Below, piece after piece: positions 50,331-62,003 of a DNA stretch of 64,000 nucleotides. The position numbers and the translations under genes were made by a program. The notes under the pieces were generated by a model that saw nothing but the letters and a program-made list of their open reading frames with translations, was not told the origin of the DNA and made no database searches. The DNA comes from Pilatotrama ljubarskyi (lineage: Eukaryota; Basidiomycota; Agaricomycetes; Polyporales; Polyporaceae): contig MU277672.1 in NCBI GenBank assembly GCA_022385805.1, positions 230,012 through 294,011 of the forward strand, written 5' to 3'. Positions within the stretch are counted from its first letter, which is position 1, and every line of letters begins with the position of its first letter.

Positions 50331-51291
50331 ATGTTCACCCTCGCCAGTCGTTTCCGTCTCACCTTCCTTTTCGTCCTCCTGGCTTCCTCCCTCGCTCTCG
50401 CCCACTCCGGCCCTGGCGCGCACAACCACAGGCGCGTCGAGAACGGCCGCCGCCACGCCGCCGTCAACGTCCTCGCGCGCAACGCCTCCTCCTTCCAGCT
50501 CCAGAAGCGCTTCGAGGGCTCCCGCTTCACCTTCTTCCCCGTCGGCCAGAACGCGTGCGGTTCCTTCGACCATGACAGCGACTTTGTGAGTCCACCAGGT
50601 TCGTTCTCTCTAAAGCTGTGCTGACGCACCGCAGATCGTCGCACTCAATACCCATGTGAGTGCACCGCTTCTCCCAGAGTTGGTGTCGCGCAATCTCTGA
50701 GCGCGCTCAATTAGCAATGGGACGGCGGCTCCCACTGCTACGAGAAGATCACGGTCGACTACCAAGGCAAGTCCACCGGCGCTATGATCACGGATGAGGT
50801 ACGTTACCCTTCCCCCTCTCCCCTCCTCCTGACCCCATGTGTCACTAACCCAACCCACCCCCACGTAGTGCATGGAGTGCCCGTACGGCGCGATCGACCT
50901 CTCCCCCTCCCTCTTCTCCTACCTCGCCGGCAGCACCGACCCGGGCCAGATCTACGGTGCCTGGAACTTTGGCGGCGGCGCCCCGCCCACCGTCACCACC
51001 ATGCCCGCCAAACCCACCACCACGACGCACCAGAAGCCCACCAGCACCCCTCCCCCGCCCCCGCCCACCAGCACATCGATGTCGACGCACCAGTCGTCGC
51101 ACCGCTCGAGCTCGAGCACCACCGCCGCACCGACGAGCAGTGCGCCGAGCAGCACGACGAGTTCGAGCGCGGAGCCGACCGCGACGGTCGCGGTGTGGGA
51201 TGCGGGGAACCTGGACCAGTTCAATCTGGCGATGGTCCAGCTCGTCGGGCTCTCGAACGCCATCTTCGCCAATCCCGATATTGGCGTCTGA
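50331..51291 (+). CDS. Secreted double-psi beta-barrel protein 2 with Ser/Thr/Pro tail
   Basis: The start is ATG 50331, the signal peptide RLTFLFVLLASSLALA and the propeptide ends SFQLQKR before FEGSRFTFFPVGQNACGS, again a Kex2-like site directly before the barrel. Introns fall at the same three places as in copy 1: DSDF/IVALNTH, then QWDGGSHCYEKITVDYQGKS, then MITDE/CMECPYGAIDLSPSLFSYL. The Asp of the TDEC motif is kept but the usual CPGC is CMEC. A mucin-like Ser/Thr/Pro linker ([20 protein letters not shown] and on) leads to a short helix NLDQFNLAMVQLVGLSNAIF near the end, resembling the end of copy 3. Likely a heavily O-glycosylated cell-wall-active protein. No GPI-type tail is evident. 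Confidence 0.85.
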
Positions 51292-53310
51292 GCGTCTGGC
51301 TCGCCTCGTTCCGGATTGTGTCTCCTCGCTGTGTCCTCGCCGTGTTATCTCAATTTATCGAACACCAGGAAGCTTACAGTATGGGCTGTCGGATGTTTGC
51401 CGCATATAGTCCTCCCTTCCCTGTGGAGGGATGCATTGTCCGCGGCCCCGGATATCCTGCTAGCTGAGTACCGACTACATACCCGCGCTCCATAGATCCG
51501 GCTTGCTCGCTGCACAATCGACCTATAGGCATATACTATGCATACATGACTTGCGCTGTGTCCTCGCCGCGATCGCCATCCATCATGCTCCTACCTCGCA
51601 CCCGTATACCCTGTGCGAGCCACATTTGAAAGTCATCCGTCATTTCCATCATGCCTTCCCCCTGCATGCGCACATGCATCGCGTGCGCTTTGCGACTGAG
51701 AGTCTAATTTCGAGTGCTTGGGGCCTTGTCGAGTTCGCGTTCCATGTATATAGCATAGATCCGACGTACACCTTGAGCCAGAAACAGCCCTTCGTATGTG
51801 GCTACACGCGACTGAGACTGTCAAACGAACTGGATAGTGTACAGTGGACGAGGGAACGGTGGGAGGGATCAAAGTGAATATGTGCGGAGAACATTCAGTA
51901 GCATGGCCGGGGTGGAGGGAGTGGCGCCGAGGCAACTACCTGACGTACATCAGCCAGGACCACCGAGCGATGAGAGCGGGCAGAGGGAGACAAGGGCGGG
52001 AATGTACTAGTGTACAAGCTCTGTGGCAAACGGGACCATGTGCGAGAGATGAATGAGAAGGCATGGACGATGCAGGAATGTGAAGTCTGAGGTACAAGTA
52101 CAAACCAAGGCAGCGCGTGCGCCGACACGATGCGGGACGGGTGACAAGAATGGTAGTTGAGGTGCCCAAGCTCAAGCGGCAAGAAGAGGTCCGTATAATG
52201 TTACTATATGCGTACCGGATGAGACGAGGATGACTTTCGAGCTATTTGCCCTGATAGGGGTCTAGCGGAGGTCGTCCCCAGTGTGACGTAGATCGGTAGA
52301 GTCCTCCCTGTAAGAAGGGTAGGTCAGAACACTGATATCCAACAATGGGATGGACGATCGCCGTCGATGGCAAGCACATTCGTACGAGAGTACTACGCAT
52401 GCACTAGCATCCTATCTTCCTTCTCCGAGACAGTCGAGACATGACTGCTGCACGATTATTGAACGGTCTCGCCCCGGGCCACGAAGAGATGTGCAGGCGC
52501 AGAGCAGAGGAACGTCTGTCTTCCGCTGAACGAGAGGCTGGCGTGCGAGCCTAGCGCCGAGCCGCGGTCGTTCGCCATGCCATTCTTGCGATAGATACGA
52601 CCTACGATCTGCCCACGACCCGATAGTGCAATCAGCATTCGAGAGACTGCCCAAGAGCGGCGGCAGCTATGCCCGGAGGTTCGCAGGCAGTTCTGCGGTC
52701 GCGCAAGCCGTACTGACGGACAATTTACGGCCGAGAATGAAGAGCGCGAGATGGAGCTAGATGTCTCCCGGTCGCGATGTGCAGCCATAGCCCATACAGA
52801 CTTTGGCTGCCCGCAATATGGGGCGTGATCGGAGATTGTTGAGCACGACCCGGGACACTCACCTCCAACCGAGATTCCCTACGCAGAGGCACCACAAACA
52901 ACCTTCGCACCAGTAAGGAAGCCATCGGACCTCTGGAGGGATTTCTGCTGTCTTGAACCGCCGAATTCACTACGTTGCACGGGGTCGCTCGTCGAGCAGT
53001 TCGCCTTTGCGAGGTCGACCCAGGTTGATGCCGGCAAAAACGCTAGTAGTCCGAGCGAGATGGGCCTGATGCAACGGGTCGACTCGTTCTGACTAGGAGT
53101 GATGATGCTGCCCCTGTCACTTCTGGTCCGACAGGCTTTTTGGGCGAGGACCCGGAGCTTTCTCTCGGCACTTCGGGGGATATTACGATGGTCCGATGGG
53201 GCGTCCTCCGTTGACTTTCTCGGGTCCGCATTCACTGATTCCGGCATCGAGGAGAGAGACGATGGCCGTATTGCGTCCTCTGTGATGTCTTTTTACATTG
53301 TAAGTGCATC
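51292..53310. other. 2 kb without a supported gene
   Basis: Minus-strand frames at 52456-52788 and 52879-53247 are open but show no known domain and cannot be tied to the F-box-like gene at 53311-54706. A splice donor at that gene's end (CAAG/GTGAGA) leaves open a further downstream exon here. Confidence 0.35.
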
Positions 53311-54706
53311 TCACCTTGACGATTGAGACATACCGGTCGATGCTACTGTGTGTAGAGAATCCGCAACCTCGTTGCACAGCATCGCTTTGAGGGACTGGTA
53401 TAGCCCTTTCGCGGCGTGGGCCTGCACCTTGGAGTTTCCCTGCTTTGGCCGCGAACAGATAGATGAGGTGCAGGTGTACTCGTCGCCCGATGACAGCCTT
53501 CTTCTCGGTCGTGTTCGAGCTGAAACGTAATGTATGAGATTGCTAGTATCGAGGAGGCGTCGATCCTGTGACTCAACACCCACCTTTGTTCGCTAGACTT
53601 ATTCGCTGTGGGCCGTCCAAGTAAGACGTCCTGCTCTGTCCGTAAGTGTACTCTGGCCCAGTGGTGCACGTCTGGAGGAGTGACTCCGACGGCGCAACAG
53701 TCAGTTCTCTCAGGTTGAGAGCATAACACAGCTCGTCTTCGACATTTGCACGTTCCAGACGGTCCGACAACAGGATACAAGTCCAACGCTTCGCAAGTAC
53801 CCCATGGATCGGCTCGAAGAACGGGTCGAAGAACTGCGCTACCGCATCCAGTATGGGGATGAACAGACTGATGGGTCTCCACTGAACGCTGGACGTTCGG
53901 GCTCGGCAAACAAACTTGTACTCCAGTGCTCCTGTTCCGTGCCCTGTCAGCGAGGTAAAGCGGGCACCGTCAGAAGAACTGCTGTACTTGTCGACGAGCT
54001 GAACTGCATCTCAGGCTTGAGCGGTTTACGATCTGGAGGGGTGACGAGGCCTAGTTCTTCCAAGATCACTTTGATCGGTCCAGAAAATCTCTGCACCTGT
54101 TTAAGGGTCATTTGAGTTTCGCACAAGCACGACACTCACCTCAAGACGTAGGGTACGCAAAGTGCCCGGGAAGCAAGACATCTGCACCCCACAGGCCATT
54201 CTCTCTGGGCGTCCGTCTCGGCAGCACAACCCAACCAAGGATAGAGTCCGTAGCTCCGGGAATGACCGGAGGAGGCGTCGAACGTGCATGTAATGCGTGC
54301 CTCGCAATTCCATATGGTGAATCTGACGGCACCCAATCATCGCAGGAAAGTACCTGGTAGGGTAAAGTTCGAGGTCAAGATTCAGCAGTAACGTCCGTGC
54401 ATGACGCACGCAACGTCTCAGGGAAAGGAGAGGCAGGTACTGCCCTCTTCCTGGGGATATAGCCAACTGCACGACCCAGTCGCCCAGATAAGGATGCTTT
54501 TGCACAGTCTGCAGGAATTTGTCGAGCTGTCCCGTGTTGTGGAGGATAACATGACGATACAGGTTGTGTAAAACCCGAGGTAGCAAGACGTGAGATACTC
54601 GAGCCAGCGCGAGAAGGGTCCTGTAGTCCGGAGGGTCACCTTCCGCGCAGAGGTCGATGATCCTCTCAGCTAGCTCGGTGGGTACCTGACTTGAACCACC
54701 GGTCAT
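53311..54706 (-). CDS. F-box-like protein
   Basis: The start is ATG 54706. VPTELAERIIDLCAEGDPPD and LLALARVSHVLLPRVLHNLY match the F-box-like pattern of the many basidiomycete F-box proteins, which usually recruit substrates to SCF ubiquitin ligases. The next part (LLNLDLELYPTRYF, RRLLRSFPELRTLSLVGL) looks like leucine-rich repeats. A GTGAGTGT..AAACAG intron joins LRTLRLE to VQRFSGPIKVILEELGLVTP. Another (GTACAGCA..CTGACAG) opens a long stop-free stretch with PISLFIPILDAVAQFFDPFF and VEDELCYALNLRELTVAP. A third (GTGGGTGT..GTTTCAG) leads to a last exon ending GMSQSSR. The F-box end is convincing; the last exon and stop are less sure because a donor overlaps the stop. Lies between secreted proteins 2 and 3, on the opposite strand. 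Confidence 0.65.
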
Positions 54707-55454
54707 GACTCAAGAGTCACCGAGGGGATTTACTGGACCTTGCGACCAGGTAAATACAGCTCCGCCTCAAGGCATCTAAGACAACTCAGCAAGAGAGTGG
54801 ATATCTGGATATGTGAATGCGTAGTGCAGATACCGCCGTGGCAAGGTCGTAGAACCACAATAGATGATGCATTGTACTGATACCTCAGACGAGACATTGC
54901 CTATATCTCGCAAAGGATGACCACAGCCTGAAGGCTGCTATGATCTCTACAACTGGGAAGTTGCGTCAGTTGCATCGTCCTATGGCAGCAGCGAAATCAC
55001 ACTTCCAAGCCTTGTGCCTACTTGAGCTTCATAGGGCTTCGTCGCCTGCTTTGTCGGCCAGGCATAGAATGTGGCGACATACTCATCATTGCAGGGCCGT
55101 CCGGATATCTCGAGGGTAGGGTTATATTCTAACTCTCTCAAAGGAGGTGGAAGGTAGACATGAATCCCTACCAAGCCGGTGAGTCGAGGCCAGTGGCAAG
55201 GACGATCGCCTTGTTTGGAGAAATATTGTTGCGGGCCAAATAGAGACGCCAAGCCAGGCCCTCTGGCGACGGCCACGGACGGGCCCAGCTCAGCCTCTTT
55301 CCCCTCCTCCACCATCCGCGAGCTCTCCGTCGTGTTCCCCGGTTTTTGGAAACCGTCCACGCTCTCTCAGACCCACGTTCTTTGCTCTATCTTATTCTGC
55401 GTCAGCGGAGCAGCACTCGTCGTTCGTCCCGACTAATACGACTCGCAAGAAGCC
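54707..55454. other. Divergent region, F-box-like gene and secreted protein 3
   Basis: 748 bp; a minus-strand frame at 54980-55360 lacks any domain. Must hold both promoters. Nothing else recognised. Confidence 0.4.
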
Positions 55455-56519
55455 ATGTTTTCCTCGCTGTTGGGGCTCACCCTGCTCGCTCTGCCCTTCG
55501 CCGCCGTAGCGTCGACCCACGGACCCGCTCACCACCGTCGCCACGAAGCCATTGCGGCTCATGTCAACACCACTGAGGCTCAGGCCAACACCACGCAGCT
55601 TCACCGTCGCGGTCAGACCTTCACGGGCGCTCGCCTCACTTACTACGACGTCGGCATGTAAGTCTACGTGCCTCGATGATCTCAGTTCTTCGTACCTGAC
55701 GATTGCTCTACAGGGGCGCCTGCGGCAAGAAGAACGTGCCTAGCGACTTCGTGAGTCCCAGCGTACGCTATTAAAAATGACGACCAGTCTCACGAAGAAC
55801 TTCACGCAGATTGTAGCGCTTAATGGCGACGTACGTGAAATGCCTGAATGTCACTCAAATTCACTTTTGCTGATCTGACGTCTGCGCAGTCTTATGGTGA
55901 CCAGTACCCCGGTCCCAACTGCTTCAGGCCCATCGAGATCACCTACAACGGGAAGACCGCCAAAGCCACCATCATGGACAAGGTAAGATCACCGCTGCGT
56001 TCGGCGCAGCGCGCGTTCTGACCATGCATCCCAGTGCCCTGGCTGCCCGTCCCCCGGCGGCCTTGACCTCTCCACCGGCCTGTTCTCCTACCTCGCGCCC
56101 CTCGACGAAGGTGTCCTCTACGCGTCCTGGCGCTACCTCGACGAGGGTGACGATCCGGCCCCGGAGCCGACCACCTCCAAGTGGGAGCCGCCGACTACGA
56201 GCTGGTGGCAGCCGCCCACGACGACCACGAAAGCGCACAAGACGACGAGCTCGACCTGGTCGCCCCCGCCGTCCCCCACCTCCACCTGGTCCAGCAGCTC
56301 CGAGTGGTCGACCTCGTCCACCCCGACGACCAGCAGCACCCCCAGCTCGTCCTCGGCCGCGCCGACGTCCTCGAGCGTTGCCAGCTCCAGCGCTAGCCCC
56401 TCCAGCAGCGTTGCTCCTGCGGCGCTCGCGACCCCCGCTGGCCCTGATACCCTCGGGAAGCTCAACCAGGCCTTCCTTGGCCTCGCCGAGCTCATGATCG
56501 CGGGCGCCGAGGCCAACTG
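55455..56519 (+). CDS. Secreted double-psi beta-barrel protein 3 with Ser/Thr/Pro tail
   Basis: The start is ATG 55455; the signal peptide is SSLLGLTLLALPFAAVAS. The propeptide contains HHRRHEAIAAHVNTTEAQ and two NTT glycosylation sites, and ends at QLHRRG, before TFTGARLTYYDVG. An intron (after YDVG) not present in copies 1 and 2 joins to GACGKKNVPSDF. Introns at the shared places then join to IVALNGD, to SYGDQYPGPNCFRPIEITYN and to IMDK/CPGCPSPGGLDLSTGLFS. The motif MDKCPGC keeps the active-site Asp. The tail is Ser/Thr/Pro/Trp-rich (TSKWEPPTTSWWQPPTTTTK), with Trp residues that might touch polysaccharide, and it ends in the helix TLGKLNQAFLGLAELMIAGA. About 270-280 residues. Third member of the local family; role as for loosenins. 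Confidence 0.85.
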
Positions 56520-57352
56520 AGCTGCAGCTCACCAACGACCCCAGGTTCGCTCCTGCAGCGGGACAAGGTCGAAAGCAGTTGTAGACGCTCCAGAATCCAT
56601 ATACCCATTATTGTCTACCGTTCATTCTACCCTCGAACGACCCACATTTACGCCATATGCTATCCACTGCGAGGCTTTCGGCTCACATTCCGTACTTGCT
56701 ATACTCCGCACAGTATCTAGAGTGTGGCAAAACATACTAGCTGGCTCGGTACCTCATACTGCACATTGCTACTTTGTCAGTCGCGAGTCTACGTTGAGCC
56801 AGTCCCTTCGTCGAGCCCATCGCGCGGAACATATATACTGTGGTTTGTTCAGAAATGAAATCCTGGAGTGAAGCGCTGGTGGGCAACGCAAGAGTATCGT
56901 CATTGATATGAGCACCGAAATATCGTACATTCTACCTATTGAGCGACCGGTAGTTGACTCATCGACGCAGAAGTCGACAAATGCCAGCTACGTGGGTGGA
57001 AGGTACCCAGATATACAGAAACGAAAGAAAGGGAGGGTGGATACACAAGCTAGAGGATAGGTACACGAAGCAGGGACCGGAGGCGTGCGGTAGTAATACA
57101 GTATGGTACAAGGGCGGCGGACGACTGATCGGTCAGTCAGCCCGCGCTCCACAAGATTCGAAGGCAGGAAACGAGAGACTGGTGAAGTGGGAGGTCGTCA
57201 TAAACGCAGGAGAAGCAGGGGAGGGATTATCGAGGCGTCAAAACTGGTCCATGTAAACGCGTTCTATGGACAGAGAACGAATGACAGCGCCGGATCGAAA
57301 CGCCAGGAATCCAACCAGGCGGGGTGAGCGGCAGAGCTGTCGCTGAAGTAGG
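56520..57352. other. Intergenic between secreted protein 3 and the Ser-rich hypothetical
   Basis: No gene seen. Both neighbours end here (convergent), so two 3' UTRs are expected. Less GC-rich than the genes. Confidence 0.4.
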
Positions 57353-58483
57353 TCACCGGTAACATGTCACGAGGAGCACGCTCAGGCCGGTCTCCTTCAC
57401 TGACTTGGCGGGAGCCTTCTTCCCGCTCCTGATCTCGCGCAAGAGGGCGGAGCGGCTAGGGTGCATGACGCGCCGCAGCGCTTCAACGCCCTGCGAGCGC
57501 ACAGCTAGGTAGTCGCGAACGTTCAGGAAAACCTGCGACTTCAATAGCGCCTTCGCGGCGCGGAGCGAGCTGGGAAGCGAGGGAAGGGAAAAGAAGGACG
57601 CCGAAGAAGACGTCGCAGTTGCTTGGGATGACACGGCGGAGTAGAGGCCAAGCTCGATGATGAGGGCCTGCAAGAACGCAAGCTTCGACACGCGCGATTG
57701 CGTGGACGGGCCCGAAGACAGGACCCTGTGAGGCAGCAGGTCTCTCTTAGCCAGACATAATGTGAGGGTGAAGAACGAGACGTACGACGAAACATAACTG
57801 TGCGCGCTCTCATACACCTCGGGCGGTACGTAGACCGTCGGGAACTCGGATCCGGCCTCCGAAACGTCGTCGACGATGGGTCTGTCGCCAAGACCCGCCA
57901 GGCTCGCACTGCCCGAGGCCCCCGGCCGCGCGGTCGCCCTCTTTGCCTTCCTCTTTGCCTTGTATGGGCTCTGGGATTTCGGGGTTGCACTGGACGACTT
58001 GACGACAGCTTTCGTCGAGCTCGGCTGCGACGCAGTGACGTCGTTGCCATGGGTAAGTCCAGCAGCATGCTTCTTGACACGCCGGCGGGAGCCCTTGGAT
58101 GACGGGGAGCTCTTATTGCTGCCCGCGGAGCGTCGTCTCGGAGGGGATCGCGCAGTGGACGCGCCTACGGATAGAGCAGAGAAGGACGTTACGAGGTCGT
58201 CCTCTCGCGGCGTGCGGGGCCGGCTCATGATCACGAACTCGTCGTCCGAGAACACCCCCGGGGTGCGCGGGACGTCTCCTTGCTGTGAGACGACTTCCAG
58301 CGATGAGATATCAGAGAAGGAGAGGACGATCTCGTCGTCCGAAGAGACATCGTCGGAGAGGGTGCCATAGGAGTCGGTCTCGCCAGAAGATGCATCTTGC
58401 GATGCGCTGCGCGAATGAGAGGAGAAGTAATCATACGACGACAGCGACGAGCCCGGAGAGAGCGCATCGATGGGCGAGGACAT
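57353..58483 (-). CDS. Hypothetical protein, Ser-rich, single exon
   Basis: An uninterrupted 376-codon frame from ATG 58483. The N-terminal half is low-complexity and acidic/Ser-rich (SGETDSYGTLSDDVSSDDE), followed by a basic segment, KGSRRRVKKHAAG and PYKAKRKAKRATARPG, that could be a nuclear localisation signal. The C-terminal third reads as a folded helical domain: VYESAHSYVSSYVSFFTLTL, RVSKLAFLQALIIELGLYS and LLKSQVFLNVRDYLAVRSQG. It ends KETGLSVLLVTCYR. I recognise no family; the change from disordered to well-ordered composition supports real coding. The lack of introns is unusual for this window. Confidence 0.65.
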   Translation of the reverse strand: MSSPIDALSPGSSLSSYDYFSSHSRSASQDASSGETDSYGTLSDDVSSDDEIVLSFSDISSLEVVSQQGDVPRTPGVFSDDEFVIMSRPRTPREDDLVTSFSALSVGASTARSPPRRRSAGSNKSSPSSKGSRRRVKKHAAGLTHGNDVTASQPSSTKAVVKSSSATPKSQSPYKAKRKAKRATARPGASGSASLAGLGDRPIVDDVSEAGSEFPTVYVPPEVYESAHSYVSSYVSFFTLTLCLAKRDLLPHRVLSSGPSTQSRVSKLAFLQALIIELGLYSAVSSQATATSSSASFFSLPSLPSSLRAAKALLKSQVFLNVRDYLAVRSQGVEALRRVMHPSRSALLREIRSGKKAPAKSVKETGLSVLLVTCYR

Positions 58484-59020
58484 GGCGACGCTCGCTTCAG
58501 AGAGAAAGTGGGTGGAAAGAGAGAGAAAGGAGGAGAGAAGGGGGAGGCTGGGATGACCGCCTGGGTAACTGCGTTAAATGAGGCCGGCCGGTGAGATAGG
58601 AATGTTGCGCCCGAAGACACACGAGGACGTCGTGGAGGCGCTCCGATGATCAGACCAGCTTGGGCCTCGAGGAGGAAATGACGGGCTACGACGACGCGAG
58701 GCAAGACGGAGTAAGCAGGGAGATGGTGGTCAGGACATGAGGTGCGCGCGCCGGGCAATGGCGAGGCCGCTTTAGTACCTGCACGTCTGATAGGGCCCGC
58801 TGCGAGTTCCCATTCGACAGATCGTCCGCTCGTCTCCCGGGACACAGCCTGTAGCACCTGTGGGTCGTTCCAAAGCTGCAGATCCAGATTCCATATAACA
58901 ATAGGCTTCCAATCGCTGCGAATTGAATAACAGGGCCGCCTCCTCCGACCGCGGGAATAGCCTATCCATCCCTGCGACCCAGATCCCACGAACACGACTA
59001 CGAGCTCACGATCAGTGTGG
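58484..59020. other. Upstream of the Ser-rich hypothetical and downstream of FMP25
   Basis: 537 bp; the open minus-strand frame running through it (58231-59283) is not supported by any domain. It should contain the promoter of the gene at 58483 and the FMP25 3' UTR. Confidence 0.4.
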
Positions 59021-61201
59021 CTACGAGCAGATCCTCCAATAGACGACAGAGTTGTTCCAGCCGGCCACCGCGCGCTGCTCCACCTCGACGCCCTTCTTCC
59101 AGACCTGCCCCCGCATGTCCCGAACCTCCTTCGCGCGCTTCCGTTGCAGCATGAACCGCTCGCCATCAGGGGTGAGCAGTACGGTGGGCGTCGGCACGCT
59201 GCCTCGCTTTCCGTTGCCCAGTTGGTAGTCGAAATTGGCTCCCCATGCCACCACGTCCTTGCCTCCGCCGCCTGGACCCGCATGCTTCCTGGTGTCGAGC
59301 GTCAGGAGGACATGTCCGGTAGGAGAGATTGAGATGGTCTCAGGCACAATCGCCTGGAGATTTTGGGCGGACTCGCTGTCTGCATAACAATACGGTCTAT
59401 CAGCGCTCGGTCGAAGGATTCTGGAATCCGAGCTGCTCACATTCAAACAGCCCGCTGACGTTCTTGGCCCGGACAGGAGTACTCTGAGCATTGCTGTACA
59501 GCGCGTTGCCCAGGCCACCCCACTGGCCATTCCCACATGAGAGGACATCGATATACGGCATCCCCGAGCCATCCGCACGCTCAACCTCGAACATGGTGAG
59601 ATCGCCGCCTGCAGCCACGTGAGTGAGATGATCGGTGGAGACGGAATCTTAAGTGCTCCTTACCGGCAAAGACATCGAGGCATGTCGTCCTCATTGTTGA
59701 GGGAGTCGTCCTCCACAAGATGACTTCCGTAGGCACGGTGATGGTCTCGAGCGTCACGTTGGCACCAAGCCCGATTTGCCTACATCGACTCGGTCAGAGA
59801 CAGTCCCGCACGTTCGGGGGTGAGGGCGAGGCTGCTTACCCGAACTCGTTCGCTCCCCAACCAAGCACCTTGCCGTTGGTCGTTTTCACGAAGCTGCTTC
59901 GTCCGCCAGTTGCCACACGGTCGACCTTGACGCCTCTCAGAGCGGGAATCTCGAACAGCTTATCAGAGAAGCGGATATTGGAGTCGTCGAGCTTAGCGGC
60001 AGCCGCCTCTTTGCCGATCAAAGCCTCGCTATTGCTTGGGGCGGATCCTGCCGGGCGAATGGCAGGACTCGACTTGGCATAGGGGTCGGCAATGGATTTT
60101 GGCGTCAGCTCGAGCGGGATACGCAAGTGTTTGTGCGGGAGGTGAATGTGCTCGAGATCTGCAGGAGAAGGGACGTCACACTTGCGGAACCCGAGCTGGC
60201 CGTGCGAGTTGGCGTTGAGTGTGATGGGGTGGGCAAACGTGCGGCCTTCAGACGTAAGAGCCAGCATGTGGTCCGTCCCGGCGGAGATCTGGATGAATCT
60301 GGCAGGACAGTATCAGCCTGAGCGAGTGATGTAGGGGGTATGACATCAGCTTACCTCTCGCCGCGCTTCAGCTTCTCCTTGGGGGTTATCTCTGCGAAGT
60401 CAACCTCTTCCTCTTCTCCCCAAAGCCAGCCGGTTCCCCACCAGGGCGTGCTGGCAGGAGTCTGTGCTCCAGTAGGCAGAGCTTGCTCTGCTTGACGAGA
60501 AGAGAGGACGTAAATCCTCCCAGAAGCGGACAGAGCAAACACTCGAGAGCGCGTCAGCTGGAGTTGAGTTATATTCTACAATGCAAATGAAGGTAGACAT
60601 GAGTTCGAGAGGTTAAAGCCACGCAATGCATGGGACATTACCTTGCCCCTGAGCGTGAGGCGGGGTTTCGCATGCGAGGAACCCCGTACACTGCCAAAGA
60701 ATCCATCCCCCCATTGATACACATCTCCTCGCGCGTCGACGCACGCAGCATGCTGCTCGTGCAGCGCCAGGTCCCGCAGGGCGACATTATCGAACCACTC
60801 CGAAGGTGTGGGCATGCGGACGGACTCAGGGAGATCATCCTCCAGAAGATGTGTTCTGTTCACACATCAGTACAACGTATACATCAGTGCAGGCTGTTGG
60901 TGCCGACTCACCTGTTAGCACCCCAGACCAAGGTGGTCAGCTCGGAGTCCGCACTCCGCGTTCTCTCCCCTGCCCCTTTGCTCTGCACATCTGCTGCCGA
61001 GGGCGCGTCGTTGTGGATGACATCTCGTGGGTTCGAGGCGTACCAAATGGTACCCGCCGTTGCCGCGGAAGCGGCTGTGATAGCTAGAGCGACCTTGGGG
61101 CGCTGCGTGCCACGAGCGGCCTGCGAGTACAACCTCCTGCCAGCAACACGGCCACATGTAGTGGCAGGTTTCACGGCGCAACGGGCCCCTCGTAGCATCA
61201 T
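59021..61201 (-). CDS. FMP25: Fmp25-like mitochondrial RCC1-repeat protein
   Basis: The start is ATG 61201 (MMLRGARCAVKPATTC...RVAGRRLYSQAAR), an Arg-rich mitochondrial presequence, followed by a hydrophobic segment (VALAITAASAATAGTIWYAS). RCC1-type blades follow, each with a WGxxxxG-like motif: LVWGANR, DVYQWGDGFFGSVRG, WWGTGWLWGEEEEVDFAEI, NGKVLGWGANEFG, GNGQWGGLGNALYSNAQSTP and DVVAWGANFDYQLGNGKRG. Inner repeats have the expected SAGTDHMLAL and LALHEQHAACVDARG. Several introns separate the blades. It ends GWNNSVVYWRICS. Yeast Fmp25 is an inner-membrane RCC1-like protein needed for complex III assembly, so it may act in the same process as the CBP4-like gene at 49.4-49.9 kb. About 600 residues. 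Confidence 0.85.
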
Positions 61202-62003
61202 TGTAGACGTTCAATGAGATAGGACGACAGATGGCCGTTGTACGTGCAGCAGAGCGACGGAGAGTGACCTCCTGAAGGTCAGAGCACGACGGAGCCCACG
61301 GAAGAGTTACGGGCGCTTCTTCAGCCGCGGTGTGGGCGCTCCGAGACGCGCCGCTCCGGATTGGCTGGCGCTAAAGCCTAGTGGATGAGAGAGATTTCGG
61401 AGGCTTACATACAGGACTATCCGAGGCAAAAGTAGTGCCAGCAGGACTCAGGTCGATAGACCGTTCGCATTTGACTGTGTTCGTGGAGCACGGAGCGTCC
61501 GGACGATCCAGACCGAATGTGGCAAGTCGCAAGGGGCGCATCGACGACGACTGACGCCGCGTCCCAGGCACATACCCGTCCATAACGACGTTGGCGACCC
61601 CGTAGCCTAAGCTCGCGATGTGATGCTGGCATGTAACAGAGTCTTCATGAGTGTTTGCGGGCTGAGCCGATCCCAAGAGGCTACAGACAGCAACACCAGC
61701 GGCATCCGGTCGCAGACGCCCTGTCAGAAGCCGGCGTCCCGGGATCACGGGCAGCGGAGCGAGGTGGCTCTTCCTCCCATACGCGGCTGCATCGCTCCAG
61801 GGATCTGTGAAGAAAAGAAAATCAATGCGGTCTATCGACATCGACATCTATCGACATGAGTCCTGCTGGCATAGGGCGATACCAGGAACCCAGGCTCTCC
61901 TGTGATCACGATCCTGCCAGGTGATTTACTTGAAGATGATATGATCAATATATATCATAGAAGTTAACAGACGGTTACTCAAAAAAATTGTTTATAGGGA
62001 TTA
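61202..62003. other. FMP25 upstream region; weak ORF
   Basis: A minus-strand frame from ATG 61847 (158 codons, 61371-61847) has no known domain and may be chance. From about 61900 the DNA becomes AT-rich. The repeated TATCGACAT near 61830-61857 is a short simple repeat. Confidence 0.3.
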
